A stretch of DNA of 64,000 nucleotides from Sepiola atlantica (Eukaryota; Mollusca; Cephalopoda; Sepiida; Sepiolidae), in the NCBI GenBank assembly GCA_963556195.1, contig OY744525.1:29643769-29707768 (forward strand), given 5' to 3'. The notes beneath the pieces are model-generated. The model was not told the DNA's origin. It saw only the letters and a list, made by a program, of their open reading frames with translations, and made no database searches. Below are positions 10,986 through 24,383 of this stretch, one piece after another. Every line of letters starts with the position of its first letter. Position 1 is the stretch's first letter. Position numbers and translations under genes: made by a program.

Positions 10986-11600
10986 GGAAGAGTTCATTTT
11001 TTGAAACATCTGTGTAAGAAATTGATAAGAATAAATACGACTAAACACCTTGAAAGCATGGTTTGATGCGTTAATGATTAATAAAAATACAATCAGAGCA
11101 GATTGTTTTTTTTCATTTTTATTTTGGTCTTTTCACTAATCATTTCGCTAGTATACCTAGCTTCGACAGATTATGAGATTGTACCACTTATGTCGTTGTT
11201 CGTTGTTATCTGTCAGAATGATCGACGTGTTGTTGTTATTAACGGATTTCTTAACTTTTTTTTAATATGAGAAGACGCTCATGCACGCGTGGTGTATTAT
11301 ATTGAGAGAGTTCATATTTTTTTGAACATTTTAAGAATTTAATAATAATACATGCGACTAAAAGCCTCAAAAGCATGTTTAGATGCGATATTTATTAATA
11401 AAAATGAAATAAGATTTCCTTTTCATTTTTACTTTGGGCCTTTGACTAATCGTATCCCTAGTTCCTTATGCCATTGTAACACTTCCGTGTCTTTTGGTAG
11501 TCATCCGTCAGAATGGAAAAATCGATGTGGGTTTTGTTTATTAAGGGGTTATGCACTTTTTTAAATATGAGGATGCGCGAATGTGTGGTGTATTAATATC
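10982..11600. repeat. Tandem duplication, two units of about 305 bp
   Basis: Unit 1 (about 10985-11285) and unit 2 (about 11301-11600) share, in order, AGAGTTCAT...TTTTGAA, CTAAA(C/A)xCCT..AAAGCATG, TTAATAAAAAT, a TTTTCATTTTTA stretch, GTCAGAATG and GGTGTATTA. The copies are diverged and non-coding. Confidence 0.75.
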
Positions 11601-11939
11601 TGAATATTTTATTTCAATAAACTGAGATTAAACATAAATTCATAGAAAACAAAATAATTTAAATATTATGACAAAATACCCCTCCCCCCCCCAAAAAAAA
11701 TAGATTCTCAATTTTGTAAAAACAATAGATTCCAAGAATTAAAACAAACACAGCTGAAACTTTGTTGCCAAATAATATACATAATTAATTGTCCAACTAT
11801 AGAATAAATATTATGATTTAAAAATGCTTCTTAGCAATACTTACTTGATTTCTTTCCAAGAATATCACAGGTATTCGGTGATGTTTTAGCGAACGGAAAC
11901 TTCAGTATCTAAATAATGACTTCAGAAATGACCATGTGA

Positions 11940-13200
11940 AATAGACTTTATTCCATTTATTCACGTATAAAATAACATAAATATAAAAGACAAAAAAGGA
12001 ACATATTTTAAATAATTCTCATTTTAATCATTTTTTGGAAAAGCCTATTTAGGAAAACATTATTCTTATTAATGTTTTATTCTTTTGAAAAAAATATCCC
12101 CGTTTTATTAATGTTATTGATTTTGTGATAATTATTCTGGATTTGTAGGTCATGTTACAACTGGTAGGTTTACGATTAAACACATATTAACAAATATATT
12201 CATACAAGCTACACAATTCTACACAAAGAAAAGCAAATATTTGCATTATTTTTTTGTATTTCATTGTAGTTTATTAACTTCTAATTATGAACAATTTAGA
12301 TGATAGGTATAATACTTAAATTACATTTTTTTCAGTTTTGTTATCATTGTTGTTTACATTTCTAAACACATTTCTAAACATATTTCAACCAAACGATTTT
12401 ACTGATTTCCAACGAAAATCCTTTGAAAACGTTTTAAAGTTCCTCATTTTCGTGGGAGAAGTACTGGTTAGTTTTCTTGGATAACTAGCGGTTGTTTTAG
12501 TTCACATGCCCTGAAGTAGTTTTCGTTTACATCCCTGAAATGTTCACTAAAGTGCAGTTTTTCGTATTCTATACGACTGTCACAATCATTAATCTTAAGC
12601 CTAGGCAAAGTACACGCCGAGATAAGGTCTTATCAGCTCCTATCCCAGTTACAAATCTCTTAACTAGTGGAAAAAAATAAGTTCTACCCATTTTCCCCCA
12701 CTTATAAACTGTCTTGCTTGTTTTCTGCTCTTAAAACGACCCGAAAAACAATAGCATACCTAGATATATTCGGGCGTGTCCTATTAACAACCACACTTAG
12801 CATTTAGTTTTTCAGCAATCTATGTTGTTTTTCATCACCCCCACCCCCATCAATGAATTTGTACATATATTTTTTATAAATAAAAAACATCCAACCGTTA
12901 GGCTAAATGTTAAGTAGGTTTTGCCCATAGAATGACTGTGCTATTTTGTCTGACTAGAAGTTGTTTAGAGAATAAACCAAAAGCATGACAGTATACCCCC
13001 ATCACACCCCACCTACTTTCGGTATTGTGTCACGTCTTATTTTATAAAGAATATTTACTATATTGTGAACTTTTTTGTAAAATTTGAAAGATAAATAAAA
13101 TAATTGATCATTGAAAGAGTAACAGAAAGAGCATGGGCACTTTTTTCATAGATTCTCCTGTAAAAGAAAGAATGGTAATTATATCTTCTTCGTAGTATTT
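11940..13200 (-). repeat. 3' region of locus G1
   Basis: This region aligns with the 3' regions of G6 (53260-53800) and G8 (61900-62290). Shared landmarks are the AAAGAAAAGCAAAT segment at about 12228 and a GTAGTTTATTAA segment near 12270. It probably represents the old 3' coding and untranslated part of the transcript; no long frame survives. Confidence 0.6.
11947..11952 (-). terminator. Poly(A) signal of locus G1
   Basis: On the minus strand this reads AATAAAG in a block shared with G6 (53283-53288) and G5 (42183-42188). It marks the 3' end of the homology between family loci. Confidence 0.6.
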
Positions 13201-13652
13201 GACATATTTTCTAAAGTCATTTCGCCATATTATTTTCAAAAAATCTGATGATCATTGCTTTTTAGATAAGAACCTTTATGATTTACGTTTCCATTTTGAA
13301 TCATGAATGGTCGAAATAGTTTTATATAATGCAATTTAAGAAAATTAAATTCGTCATGTTGTGTGGGTTAACGGGTGTGTCTTCCGCCGAATAAGAATCT
13401 GCCAATTCCGCAGATGATTTTCTGACATTAATCTCCCGTTTATTTATAGACTCTTATCGATTTATCGATACCTGGACGTCTTCATCTTTTGTGGAATTCA
13501 TTACGACTATTGTCTGATCTTGATCCTTTTAGATGATTTGATTTACAAAAGAAAAAACGATTACATTATGCCGGATAGCACCTGATGTTACCCGCAAGAA
13601 AAGATCGTTAACGAAAAACGAAGCAGCAATAAAACAAACAGATTTTTGTCAT
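13200..13652 (-). pseudogene. G1: decayed secreted repeat-protein gene
   Basis: The start (ATG complement at 13650-13652) opens MTKICLFYCC, matching the signal-peptide openings of G2 and G5, but the frame stops at an in-frame TAA where G5 keeps reading. Further down, around 13510-13330, a minus-strand frame reads VVMNSTKDEDVQVSINR, one stop, then ESINKREINVRKSSAELADS and, a few codons on, DTPVNPHNMTNLIFLN. This is the same sequence as in G7 and G8 (DTQVSITE..., NIRKxYxE, DQPV). So the domain order signal peptide, VVxM repeat, NKRExN(I/V)RK motif, D-x-P-V linker is still legible. The gene is dead by frameshift and stop. Its TATA box and poly(A) signal are still present. Confidence 0.75.
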
Positions 13653-13773
13653 CATCTGGATTCGATGTTTTTGACAGAATTTGAAAGCAAAAAGTCATAA
13701 TAATTGTGGTAGTCTTTGAAGGTCTTCCACGATTCTCCGGTTAAGTTTAGTTGTTGGTCGTCATTTCTGTCTT

Positions 13774-13781
13774 CTTTTATA
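13774..13781 (-). promoter_or_regulatory. TATA box of locus G1
   Basis: Minus strand TATAAAAG in the context TGTGATTATAAAAG, about 120 bp upstream of the start codon. The same context and spacing are seen at G5, G6 and G8. Confidence 0.65.
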
Positions 13782-13922
13782 ATCACACATAACTTAGTAC
13801 TCGACAAAGAGCTTTAACATTTAAGCTGACTGATAAGTATGTAAAAGTCATGCGAAAATAGATTAAAACGCTAATCAAATGATAAACATATTAATATGTT
13901 TCTCGTTTTAGATTTTATTATT

Positions 13923-14461
13923 TGCATAATTTTGGTTATTCATCTTGACTGTTATCATCACAACGTTTCGGCCGCTGTAACAACCGACTTTTTAAAGATG
14001 TATATGTTTGACCACGGGAATATGTTTGTCGAAATCGGGAATCTGGACGGAATTTTGAACGAACCCTTTATTTAATCCACGGGGTTAGCATGCTCTTACT
14101 TTGTAAGCACTAACTGGGCGTAGTGTTCAGTAATTTGCAATTCTTCGTATCGTGAACCTTCAACTTTCAGATGACTATCACTTGGAACTAGACTTGACTA
14201 AGTATAAATATCCATGCAAGGTTCAATCATCGATGCGGGCGATACGAAGAATTGTGAATTACTGAAGACTTTTCCCAGAACAAATGCATGCTATCCCCGT
14301 GGATGAAATAAAGGATTCCGTTCGAAATTCCGTACAGATTCCCGAGTTCGATAGAAATAATCCCAAGTTCGAAGAGATACACCTGAAGAAGTCCGGAGGT
14401 TACGACGGCCGTTGTCATGATAACACTCAAAATGTAGTCCAAATAACCAAAATTATGCAAA
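13923..14461. mobile_element. Foldback element, copy 2 (complete, about 540 bp)
   Basis: The outer ends are perfect inverted repeats: TTGCATAATTTTGGTTATT at the left and its complement at the right. Arms of about 225 bp (13923-14152 and 14238-14461) face each other around an 85-bp centre; the inner ends TTCAGTAATTTGCAATTCTT and its diverged complement are also visible. It sits inside the upstream block of G1, which resumes on either side in the same order as in G3. No transposase is encoded. The centre contains GTATAAATA, which could be a promoter but is more likely chance. Confidence 0.85.
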
Positions 14462-14464
14462 TTT

Positions 14465-15130
14465 TCAATTTCATCTAAAAAATTCAGAAATATTTTATTA
14501 TTTAATTAAGCAAATTAAATTCATAACGACTTGGTATTATAAACAAGTTAGTAATTTATTTTGGCGATCACAAATGACGATGCTGAATACATCTTCTGAA
14601 ATCAATCAAAACATGTTATTAATGACCTGCGATTCAAATATTTGATGAAACAGCACAACTTGCATGGCACTTTTATACGAACATATATAAATGTAAAAAG
14701 AACACATAAAAACAGATACAACTTTATAAATTTAAATGTATTTAATCAGATATCCGATAGCTGCAATGTAATAACTCGGGCCAGATGACATTTAACTTAA
14801 AATACGACCTAGTTACCTACTTTCGGTTGAGGACTGTGGAATCGAAACATCAAATTGAATCTCAGCTTATTTATTACGTAATTTTACTCCTGAAAGAAAA
14901 ACAAGTGTCTGTTTAAATTAAAATAACATTGCAACGTTTTTACAAATGGATCCTTTTGTCAGATCATGAACACTCTATTTGTGTTGATTTAAATCGAATT
15001 CCATATATTTCAACAATAAATATGTTTATTGGCTTTCAAACAGAAGTGATGTATACAAGGTTGTTTTAACGGGATAGGTGTAATATATATTCTATTTCAT
15101 TTCGAAGCATAACTTATCAATATGTTTTTT
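14465..15130 (-). repeat. Upstream block of locus G1
   Basis: This block shares ordered landmarks with G2 (16560-17130), G3 (21200-21660) and G6 (54850-55340): TTTTATTATTTAATTA, GGCGA(T/C)xACAAATGAC, a CAATCAAAACATG segment, ATATATAAxTG and TGTGGAATCG near 14838. No open frame is conserved. It is probably old promoter-distal and intergenic DNA copied with the gene. Confidence 0.65.
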
Positions 15131-15159
15131 TATTTGATGTAATGGATCTCGAGTATAAA

Positions 15160-15450
15160 ATATATGTACGGCTGAAAAGTATAATCTAAGATTTCATTTA
15201 ACTCTGTTGTTAGGAGACGCGTGATGACACCCTTACCTCCAAAACTTATCCATTTGATGACCCCCTTTACTTGACTAAAATAAAAAAAAAGTCACGGGGA
15301 GCTAAATCACGGGAATAAGAAAGTTGTTACAGTATGGTAATATTTTCTTCGTTCATAAAGTACCGGGTGCTGGTGGTGTTTGCATTGTCGTGATAATATA
15401 GAAAAAATGTAAATAAAATCATGAGCGCTAAATTCAATGGTTTTAGAACG
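15160..15450 (-). pseudogene. mariner transposase C-terminal remnant (copy in G1 block)
   Basis: The minus-strand frame around 15430-15240 reads HDNANTTSTRYFMNEENITI and then SYSRDLAPRDFFFILVK. This is the recognisable mariner catalytic stretch HDNAxxH...YSPDLAPxDFFLFPxxK, with stops and changed residues. It has a sister at 17240-17470. Confidence 0.7.
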
Positions 15451-15699
15451 CAAACATTGCAGTTCGATACTTCTAAGACATCACCTTAAATTATAACACA
15501 ATGCGATACATTTTATTTCGCTCATAGCTCATGTATCACACAACGCAAAACATCAGACATACCTTGTATTTTTTGTGAGATCATAACTGGTTAGATATCT
15601 GGTTGAATAAATAGTGTTTCTTTTCTTTCTTTTTTTTACCAAAATATTCCCTGATTTTTCGACTAAAGTGCTTTTTATCGGCTTCAGAACGACTCTTGC

Positions 15700-16168
15700 T
15701 ATCATTGTTCACTTTAGCGGCATTTCGCATATTCTCAAAATCAGAATGAGTATTTTTTTAATATTATTTAAAGATTTTTTTCCATCATGAACATTGCTGG
15801 AGAGATGATAGCCTTTATCATATGTGTCGGAATTCGTTTTGATGATGCCTTTTAGGAAATGTAATTTATTCATGTTGGGTGGGCCAAAGAGTGTGTGCAC
15901 CTTCCTCAATGAGAATCAGCTCATTCAGCATAAGATTATCAGACATTTATTACCCGTTTATTGATAGACTCTTCATGATTCGTCAATACTTGGGCGTCTT
16001 TATATTTTGTGGGTTTCGATGGCGACTTTTTGGTGGCCAATATCATTTTTGGTTATTTGATTTAAGAAATTCTGAGTCACTTATGCGGCACAGCATTTGT
16101 TGTACCCCGCAGAAAAATATTGGTAAGAAAAAAAAAGATGGTAACACGAACATACAGATTTTTGTCAT
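15700..16168 (-). pseudogene. G2: decayed secreted repeat-protein gene
   Basis: From 16168 the frame gives MTKICMFVLPSFFFLPIFFC, a good signal peptide clearly related to that of G5, then stops after 42 codons. Downstream pieces in other frames are family sequence: KYKDAQVLTNHEESINKRVI around 16000-15940, then LFGPPNMNKLHFLKGIIKT near 15880-15810. The second piece corresponds to the P-V-G-P linker and the start of a KLxFLN repeat. Several stops separate the pieces. The TATA box is intact at 16293-16300. No mRNA can yield a full product. Confidence 0.75.
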
Positions 16169-16292
16169 CGTACTAGTTTTAGACAGACTTAAACGGCAAT
16201 ACATAAGTAACCGAAAGAGTATTTGTGGAAATCTTTGAAAGTCTTCAAAGAATCTTCTGTGCATTTTAGTTGTGGGTTGTCTGCACTGGCTT

Positions 16293-16300
16293 CTTTTATA
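16293..16300 (-). promoter_or_regulatory. TATA box of locus G2
   Basis: TATAAAAG on the minus strand, 125 bp upstream of the G2 start, in the conserved family position. Confidence 0.6.
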
Positions 16301-16399
16301 ATCGGCAACATATTGATAGACGGCAAAAAGCTTTAAAATGTAAGTTAACTCATAAATATGTCATCATTATAAAAATATGTTGAACATCTAATAAAATAA

Positions 16400-16419
16400 G
16401 TATTATAATAATAATAATG

Positions 16420-16490
<71 letters not shown>
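16400..16490. repeat. (AAT)n microsatellite upstream of G2
   Basis: About 28 AAT units with early GAT interruptions. It occupies the same relative position as the AAT tracts of G3, G4 and G5. Confidence 0.95.
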
Positions 16491-16491
<1 letters not shown>

Positions 16492-16559
16492 TGTTAATAT
16501 TCTCCTAGTTAAAGATTTGAGTATGTTATTATTATTATATCCACCTTTTAAAATTAGTA

Positions 16560-17130
16560 ACAAGAAGATCATGTAGAAAGGTTAACTTAATAATATATTT
16601 CAACGACTACAAATGACAATGTTTAATCTACTGTCTCGAAAGAATCAACACATGTAATTAATTAACTAAGTTTCAAATTGCATACGTTTTCAATAACAAT
16701 TAAACTAACCTGTCAGCATTCATGAGAATTTTATTGTCGAAGATATATAAGTAAATAACACATGAACATATGAAAACAAATAAAACTGAATTCAATGGAT
16801 TTAATGAAATAGCATTAGTCAAATAGCGTTTAAATAAAATACTACTTTCTAACCTACCTACGTTGTGGACTATGGGACATTCAAATCTAATTGAATCTTC
16901 TTTGATGCATTACGTTTATTTACGTAATAATTATAATCCTGATTGAAAAAATCTAATGTTAAAAGTGAATTATAATTTAAAATACTTCTACAATGCATCG
17001 CTTATTTCCATCAAATACAATCGGTTTGTTGTGATTGAATCAGGATTGCAACAATAATTAAACCATAAACAACCTAAAATCAGATTATTAAAACAACACT
17101 TTTCTTAATCGATATAGTCTTGGCGTGTCA
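16560..17130 (-). repeat. Upstream block of locus G2
   Basis: Collinear with the G1, G3 and G6 upstream blocks. Landmarks include TTCAACGACTACAAATGACA at 16600, AATATCAACACATG-like sequence, and CTACCTACGTTGTGGACTAT near 16855. Confidence 0.65.
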
Positions 17131-17239
17131 GGGAAGTAACGGAGCATGTCTCAACAAAACGATTTCATTTCATTTTGAAGACAAAATAACCGGCATGGTT
17201 TCACTTCAAAATAATACATTTTTAATATTAAAAAAAAAA

Positions 17240-17470
17240 CATGTATGTCTGGAAGATGTAATCTGAAAGTCCATTCATCTCCGTTTTTTATACTTGTGGA
17301 TAAATCGATCCGTAAAGAATTTAAATTTGATGATGCCTTTTACCTTAACACAAACAGAAAAGTCACAGGGAGCAAAATTAGATGGATAGTGAGGTTGTCC
17401 AATTATGGTGAACTTCACCTTGTTCATAAACGGCCGGGTTGTCAGGGCTTTGTGATTGGGTTCCTTGAGT
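17240..17470 (-). pseudogene. mariner transposase C-terminal remnant (copy in G2 block)
   Basis: It shares with 15160-15450 the motifs AAAGTCAC(A/G)GGGAGC(A/T)AAAT and a GTATGTCTGGAAGATGTAAT-like end. The minus-strand translation retains a diverged version of the mariner YSPDLAPCDF region and of the final SEWxxCFxxW segment. It duplicated along with the locus and did not insert separately. Confidence 0.6.
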
Positions 17471-17479
17471 GATTTAGAT

Positions 17480-18480
17480 TATAATTAAATACTTTCGGGT
17501 ATCAGTATCGTAAAAATGTTAATAAGTGAATTTCAAAATATAAAAGCAATATCCATGAATCGGTTTGAAGAGCAGCGTACGCCAACTACTAGGGTTTGAA
17601 TTTTGGACCTCTCTGCGTCTAGCAACACTGATGAGTATTGATATACCACCGTTTTAAATATATTCATGACGTTGACACATGCGTTGGTTCATCAATAATA
17701 GTTTTGGAAACAAATGGATATAATTACATTTTACTTCATATTTTTATTTCTGAACGATTCAAATATTGACGATAAAATATAGTTTCTAATTTTTTAAGTT
17801 GTTGCTTTGTTTTCATGTCGTATAACCTTTTATTTGATTAAGTCTTCTGATTTATTTATATCGGGTCGCAAGTTAAATCATTTATCTCAACTTGATGAGC
17901 GTCACTTCTACCTTTTTGAAAATAGAAACTGCAGTGATGAGTCTAGTTTCAATGAAATAATTTGATTAAAAAAACCACACAAAACAAATAACTAGACTAA
18001 ACGTTCCGGGACGGCTATAATCAATTCCCCGAACAACAAAAAATTGTATCACTTTTGTGGTCCTTTGCACATATTAAAATAAACATATAGTGCTTTTAAA
18101 TCTCATGTCTGCGATTCCTATCCCTAGTTTGATCAAAATCAATTGTATGGTTTAGATTCTGAAAAATATCCAAAATTTATTTTTACTAACGATCCATTAA
18201 ACTAATAATAGATCTTCAGAAAAAATAGAAATTCAAAAATATTGCTGAATTAACGCAAATCTGAAAATTTTGAATTTTCAGATTGGAAGTTGTTACCATA
18301 TGTTTTTTTTTAGTCCCTGTAAAATATTGCAAATAGACAGGGATTTGAGGACTATTTATAAATTGATGTCACAGACCTATTGTGAAAATGTCCCAAACAT
18401 CTGAAGTTATGTGAGGTTTCACAAAGGACGTCTACTCCCGTTTTCCCATTTGCATAAAAATAAATTAAACTAAATATAAC
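17480..18480. other. No gene seen
   Basis: One kilobase of AT-rich sequence with no long frame and no motif I recognise. Confidence 0.4.
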
Positions 18481-18599
18481 AAACCTTACGAATTCCTACG
18501 CATAGCAACTGTGTTTTAATATTCATAAATATAGATTAGTTAGTTACGGGGTGAGTACTATACATAGAATACTATAAACATACACACATACCAAACTTT

Positions 18600-19610
18600 A
18601 TAAAAATATAGCGTACATTTAATAAATGTATATTCTTCATTCACTTTACGTAAATATGATTTTAATGTGTGTGGTTGGGAAAACTGTTCGTACAATACAT
18701 GGTTTGTAGCGATTAGAATGTTTCAAGTGACAATTCCTTGAAAAATTCAGTCAGTTTCTTTATCAGAATCATTGAATAATTTCTTCTTGGACAAGTAGCA
18801 CTTTCATGAATGTGTGTACTAATTTTAAAGGATATAGAATTATCTTTTGATCTCGTTGACCGAAACTGCCTGAAACTGTGTCTTCCTTGTAGTATTCTGT
18901 ATATTCTCTAATTCTGAATCACTTACATTCCCGTATGATTTTAAAGAATGACTCCCGTTGTCTTTTTTCAGTAGTTATATAGGGGAGGTTTGGTAATCCC
19001 ATGTCCTAGTGGCAAGCACCCCTAATAAGAAACTCCTTTAGCCATAACACCATCTCTAAGTTTTGAGTGTCAATCCTCCGAAACTCCCTTCACCGCCCAA
19101 AATACGAAGGAAATACCGGTTTAGAGTCCTGTTTGAAGTTCGGTTTGGAGTCATTCTATTAAAACATCTTATGATTTTCGGATTTTACAACTTTCGTTCA
19201 TTACTGAACTTCTCGCCGTTTATCAACATGTGAAAATTGTTATCGTTCGTGGTGGCCATGTGAACTAGTTACTGACCAAGATATGTTCCTAATTTCTTAT
19301 GTTGGAAATTCTATTTCTCTATCTCGAGTGGACCAACGCGTGATCCCATTCCCACATTAGAATCAGTCATTTTCCATATGAGATTTTCAAACATATCTCA
19401 CACGTGTATTGCTGGATTCTTTATTCTTTTTCGATACGCGAGAGATATTATATTTCCTGGTATACTTCTGAGTGTCCGAGATCATTTTCGATGATGTGAT
19501 TTCGGAAATAGGATTCATTCATGCCGGCTGTACAATTGTGCTTCGCAGAATAATATCGTTAAAGAGAAAGAAGAAATGGTAAAAACGAACCTAGAATTTT
19601 GATAGGTCAT
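18600..19610 (-). pseudogene. G3: decayed secreted repeat-protein gene
   Basis: From 19610 the minus strand reads MTYQNSRFVFTISSFSLTIL, then FCEAQLYSRHE and a stop. The hydrophobic core and FCEA cleavage region match the family signal peptide. Near 19290-19190 another frame gives FQHKKLGTYLGQ, a stop, then LVHMATTNDNNFHMLINGEK, a clear VVDMAT-type repeat. Downstream sequence to about 18600 is collinear with the 3' part of G4 (31960-32600), for example TGTTTGAAAATCTCATA and GTGAATGAAGAATATACATT. The TATA box has decayed to a TTACGTAAG-like sequence. The gene is dead. Confidence 0.7.
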
Positions 19611-19882
19611 TCTGATTCCCGCTTTTCGATGAACTTCAACGTCACTATATCAGCAAGCACAATGGAATTATTTTGGCGAAAGAACGAGAATAGTTTTACA
19701 GACTCTCAAAGTTTTCGTTACAGTTTTGTTCTTGATCGTCAACACTGAGTTCTTACGTAATACATTAGAACACAGTATACACCGTTAAAATTTCAGGGCA
19801 CTTATAATTATGTTAGAATTTTGAAAACATACATTAAACTCCGAATGAATCAATACCACTACTACTGATACTACTACTACAA

Positions 19883-21179
<1,297 letters not shown>

Positions 21180-21199
21180 CATAATAATGATGTTTTTCT

Positions 21200-21660
21200 T
21201 GTTTTAGATTTTAAGATTTTATTATTTAATTACTTTGTTAACGAACAGCCCATCTAAAAGCATTAACTTACCGAATTATATGGGCGACTACAAGTGACAA
21301 CGTTGCATTTATTATCTATAAAACAATCAAAACGTCTAATTAATGGATTGAGATTCAAATTATTTACGTCTCTAATACGACAGGATAACTCATGTTTTAA
21401 CATTTTTATTGATGAACATATATAAGGAAAAATGATTCATTAAAAGCAAATAAATCAGAGTTAATCAAAATGCCTATTAAAACATCAATTTCTAATACAA
21501 TAGGTCAAGTAAGAAAACGTTTCAATTAAAATACTAATTACTTACACAGTGCTCTGTTGTTATGGATTTTGGAATCGGCAAGTCGAATTTTATCTCATCT
21601 GATATATCATGCTATAATGTATTAATTATACTCCCAGGTGCAAAATTAGCTCATTATATG
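21200..21660 (-). repeat. Upstream block of locus G3
   Basis: Collinear with the G1 and G2 blocks: TTTTAGATTTTAAGATTTTA, GGGCGACTACAAGTGACAAC, CAATCAAAACGTCTAATTAA and GGATTTTGGAATCGGCAAGT. It is also the reverse complement of 30100-31080 upstream of G4. Confidence 0.65.
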
Positions 21661-21779
21661 AGTTAGTGAGGGAACGTTTTCTTACACTGACATAGTGCAA
21701 AATCGACTTCGAAATCTAGTGGACGGGGTCTTGTTCTCTTCACGACAGCTCCCTCTTCACACAATAAAACATTGCTAGG

Positions 21780-22288
21780 TTAAATAAAGTAAATAAGTTG
21801 ATAAAATATTAAAGTTTATTAACTAATAATAGTCATAACTTAACCTAACAGAAAAAATACCTATAATAATATATAATAATGATATTAATAGTATAAAAAA
21901 TAATAAAACAAGGCATTGAATGGATAAATAATTAAATAAATGAATAAAAATAAAAAGATTATTAAAACAATATAAGGAATAAATAAGAAATGTTGAGACT
22001 GCCCACACGTGAACATTCAATTTAGAACATTAATAGTTAATTGACATAATATGCCGAAGTGAAAATTAACAAATAAAGTTGAAATAAATAAATAGATAAA
22101 TAATAATAACAGTAAAAAATAGATAAATGATAATAATAACAATAAGAAAATAAATAAATAATAATAAAAACAGTAAAACACAAAATAAATAATAATAACA
22201 ATAACAATAACAATAACAATAATAACAACAACAGTAACAACAATAATACTAATAATAGCAATACTAATAATAATACTAATACTAATAC

Positions 22289-22369
<81 letters not shown>

Positions 22370-22450
22370 GAGGGAATAAAATACCGAGACAACCCTGGCG
22401 AGACGAATACTCTTATTAATAATAAAAAGAATGAAAAAAAAAGACATTCG
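21780..22450. repeat. AT-rich low-complexity region with (AAT)n core
   Basis: A/T-only stretches with AAT at 22280-22368, AAC/AAT mixtures at 22195-22260, and AAATA runs. No gene is seen. The Leu- and Tyr-rich frames are artefacts of the repeat. Confidence 0.85.
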
Positions 22451-23120
22451 TTAATATGAGAATAACAATATTTTAGCATAACAATTAGAAATAACTAAAC
22501 GTAAAAGCGACTTAAACATCATTAAACATACTCAGCTGAATTACCTCCATTCCATTGTTGTAATTAGCATTAGACAGATACGAGCGATGATTTAACACAT
22601 ACTACTGGCTTGAATTAAGTTGATGAATAAAAAATATATATTTAAAAAGATTATAAAATAAATAAATAAAATAAATATTAATATACAGAATAATTTAAAA
22701 CAAACAGATCATGCCATGTTTAATGGCAGTATTAACCGACATATTAATTTAAACAAATAGACTTGGTTTAAATTTAGATTTTAAATTTAAGGAAAAAAAA
22801 TCACGAAAAAGTTTTTAATAAAGATAAATGGATGGATTAATAAATTAGATAGAAATAGATGAATAAAATATTAAAAAAAAATAAAGTTTATTAATTTTGT
22901 CTTGTTCGTTTGTTTATTTATTTGTTATATTTTAAGTCTGGTAATAATTAAAATGTAACTAGTATTTTCTGCGAGACTGCATTCCCACGGTAACTTCATA
23001 TGAACGTGAGTTGAGCACAGTTCTGAAAAAGTGAAGAGTTCCCGAAATATTATATCATACCATCTTGATAGAGGTATTACATAACATTGTAACATCGTGT
23101 AGATAAACAGATATATGTGG
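22450..23120. other. No gene seen
   Basis: AT-rich sequence; nothing recognisable. Confidence 0.4.
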
Positions 23121-23258
23121 GTTTATGAAAAAAAAATATATATACATAGCTATATATATATATATTGTATTAAGGGTGAAACAATTTAATTTGTTCCACC
23201 ATTACATGTCTTATTTGCTCCAACTTGTGTCTATCCGTCACACCTCTGTATTGTATTG

Positions 23259-23484
<226 letters not shown>

Positions 23485-23569
23485 CTCATGTGTTGTGTTT
23501 ATGTGTTTCCTATTGAAAGAAAACGTAGAGAAACAAAATAGAATATTTAAGTATGTTCTCATGTAGAAT

Positions 23570-24180
23570 TATTTACCGGGTTAGACAATGGAAGTGTGCC
23601 TGAATTTATAAATCCACGCGTAAGGTGTCTATCATGGCATACACTCCTTGACACTTCAAATATACATACTATCATGGAATTTTAATCATATGAATTTCAT
23701 TTTTTTAGTAAGACAATGAAAGTGGTCCCACTTTTCTAAGTGCCTTGTCAACTTAAATTTGGTATGCGAGTTGACTCTCCTTTAAAACTTAAAATACATA
23801 AAAATGTATATGCTATTTTGATGAAATTTTTAACGTATGTAAAACAATTATCAAGGGAAGACCATTTTGTCCCAAATATCTACGTTACCCTTTATGTGCT
23901 GAATATCTACGTTTTTCACTAGTAATTAGCCATGACACATAACATCCTAAAAACTGTTAACCCAAATTGCATTTTAGTTATGAGTAGTATTTAAAAAGTC
24001 GATATAAAATCTGTATGGTTTGGTTTAGAAACTATGGGACTTAAATCATTGAGTGTGCGGTTTCGATTGAACCGCTCGGTCTTCCCCGATTATGTTTCAA
24101 TAAAATTATGTGAAATAAAAGAATATAATTTTTCATTTTATTAATATGATAAAATCTAAGTGAATACTTTTTGTATATTT
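23570..24180. other. No gene seen
   Basis: AT-rich; a 60-codon frame at 23740-23922 has no recognisable character. Confidence 0.4.
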
Positions 24181-24185
24181 AGCAC

Positions 24186-24291
24186 GCAAAGCGTCTCCGT
24201 CTCTCCATCTCTCTGTTTCGCTCTACCTTCTCTCTGTGTTTTTCTGTATCGCATTTTATAAACCTAATTTTCCCCCTCTCTCTCTGTCTCT

Positions 24292-24350
<59 letters not shown>
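24186..24350. repeat. CT-rich tract followed by (TA)n
   Basis: Pyrimidine-rich CTCT sequence at 24190-24290, then a TA run to about 24350. Confidence 0.9.
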
Positions 24351-24355
<5 letters not shown>

Positions 24356-24383
24356 TCTTTTTCTATACACAGACAAGCACAAC

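Noticed and set aside
14284..14478. 64-codon frame with a conserved-looking peptide (VRNSVQIPEF...)
   Set aside because: Similar peptides can be read at 4770-4930 and 63850-64000, but the sequence is one arm of a long inverted repeat and reads on the opposite strand in the other arm, with stops. Conservation is better explained by the foldback element.
16043..16238. 119-codon plus-strand frame at 15879-16238
   Set aside because: Antisense shadow of the G2 pseudogene.
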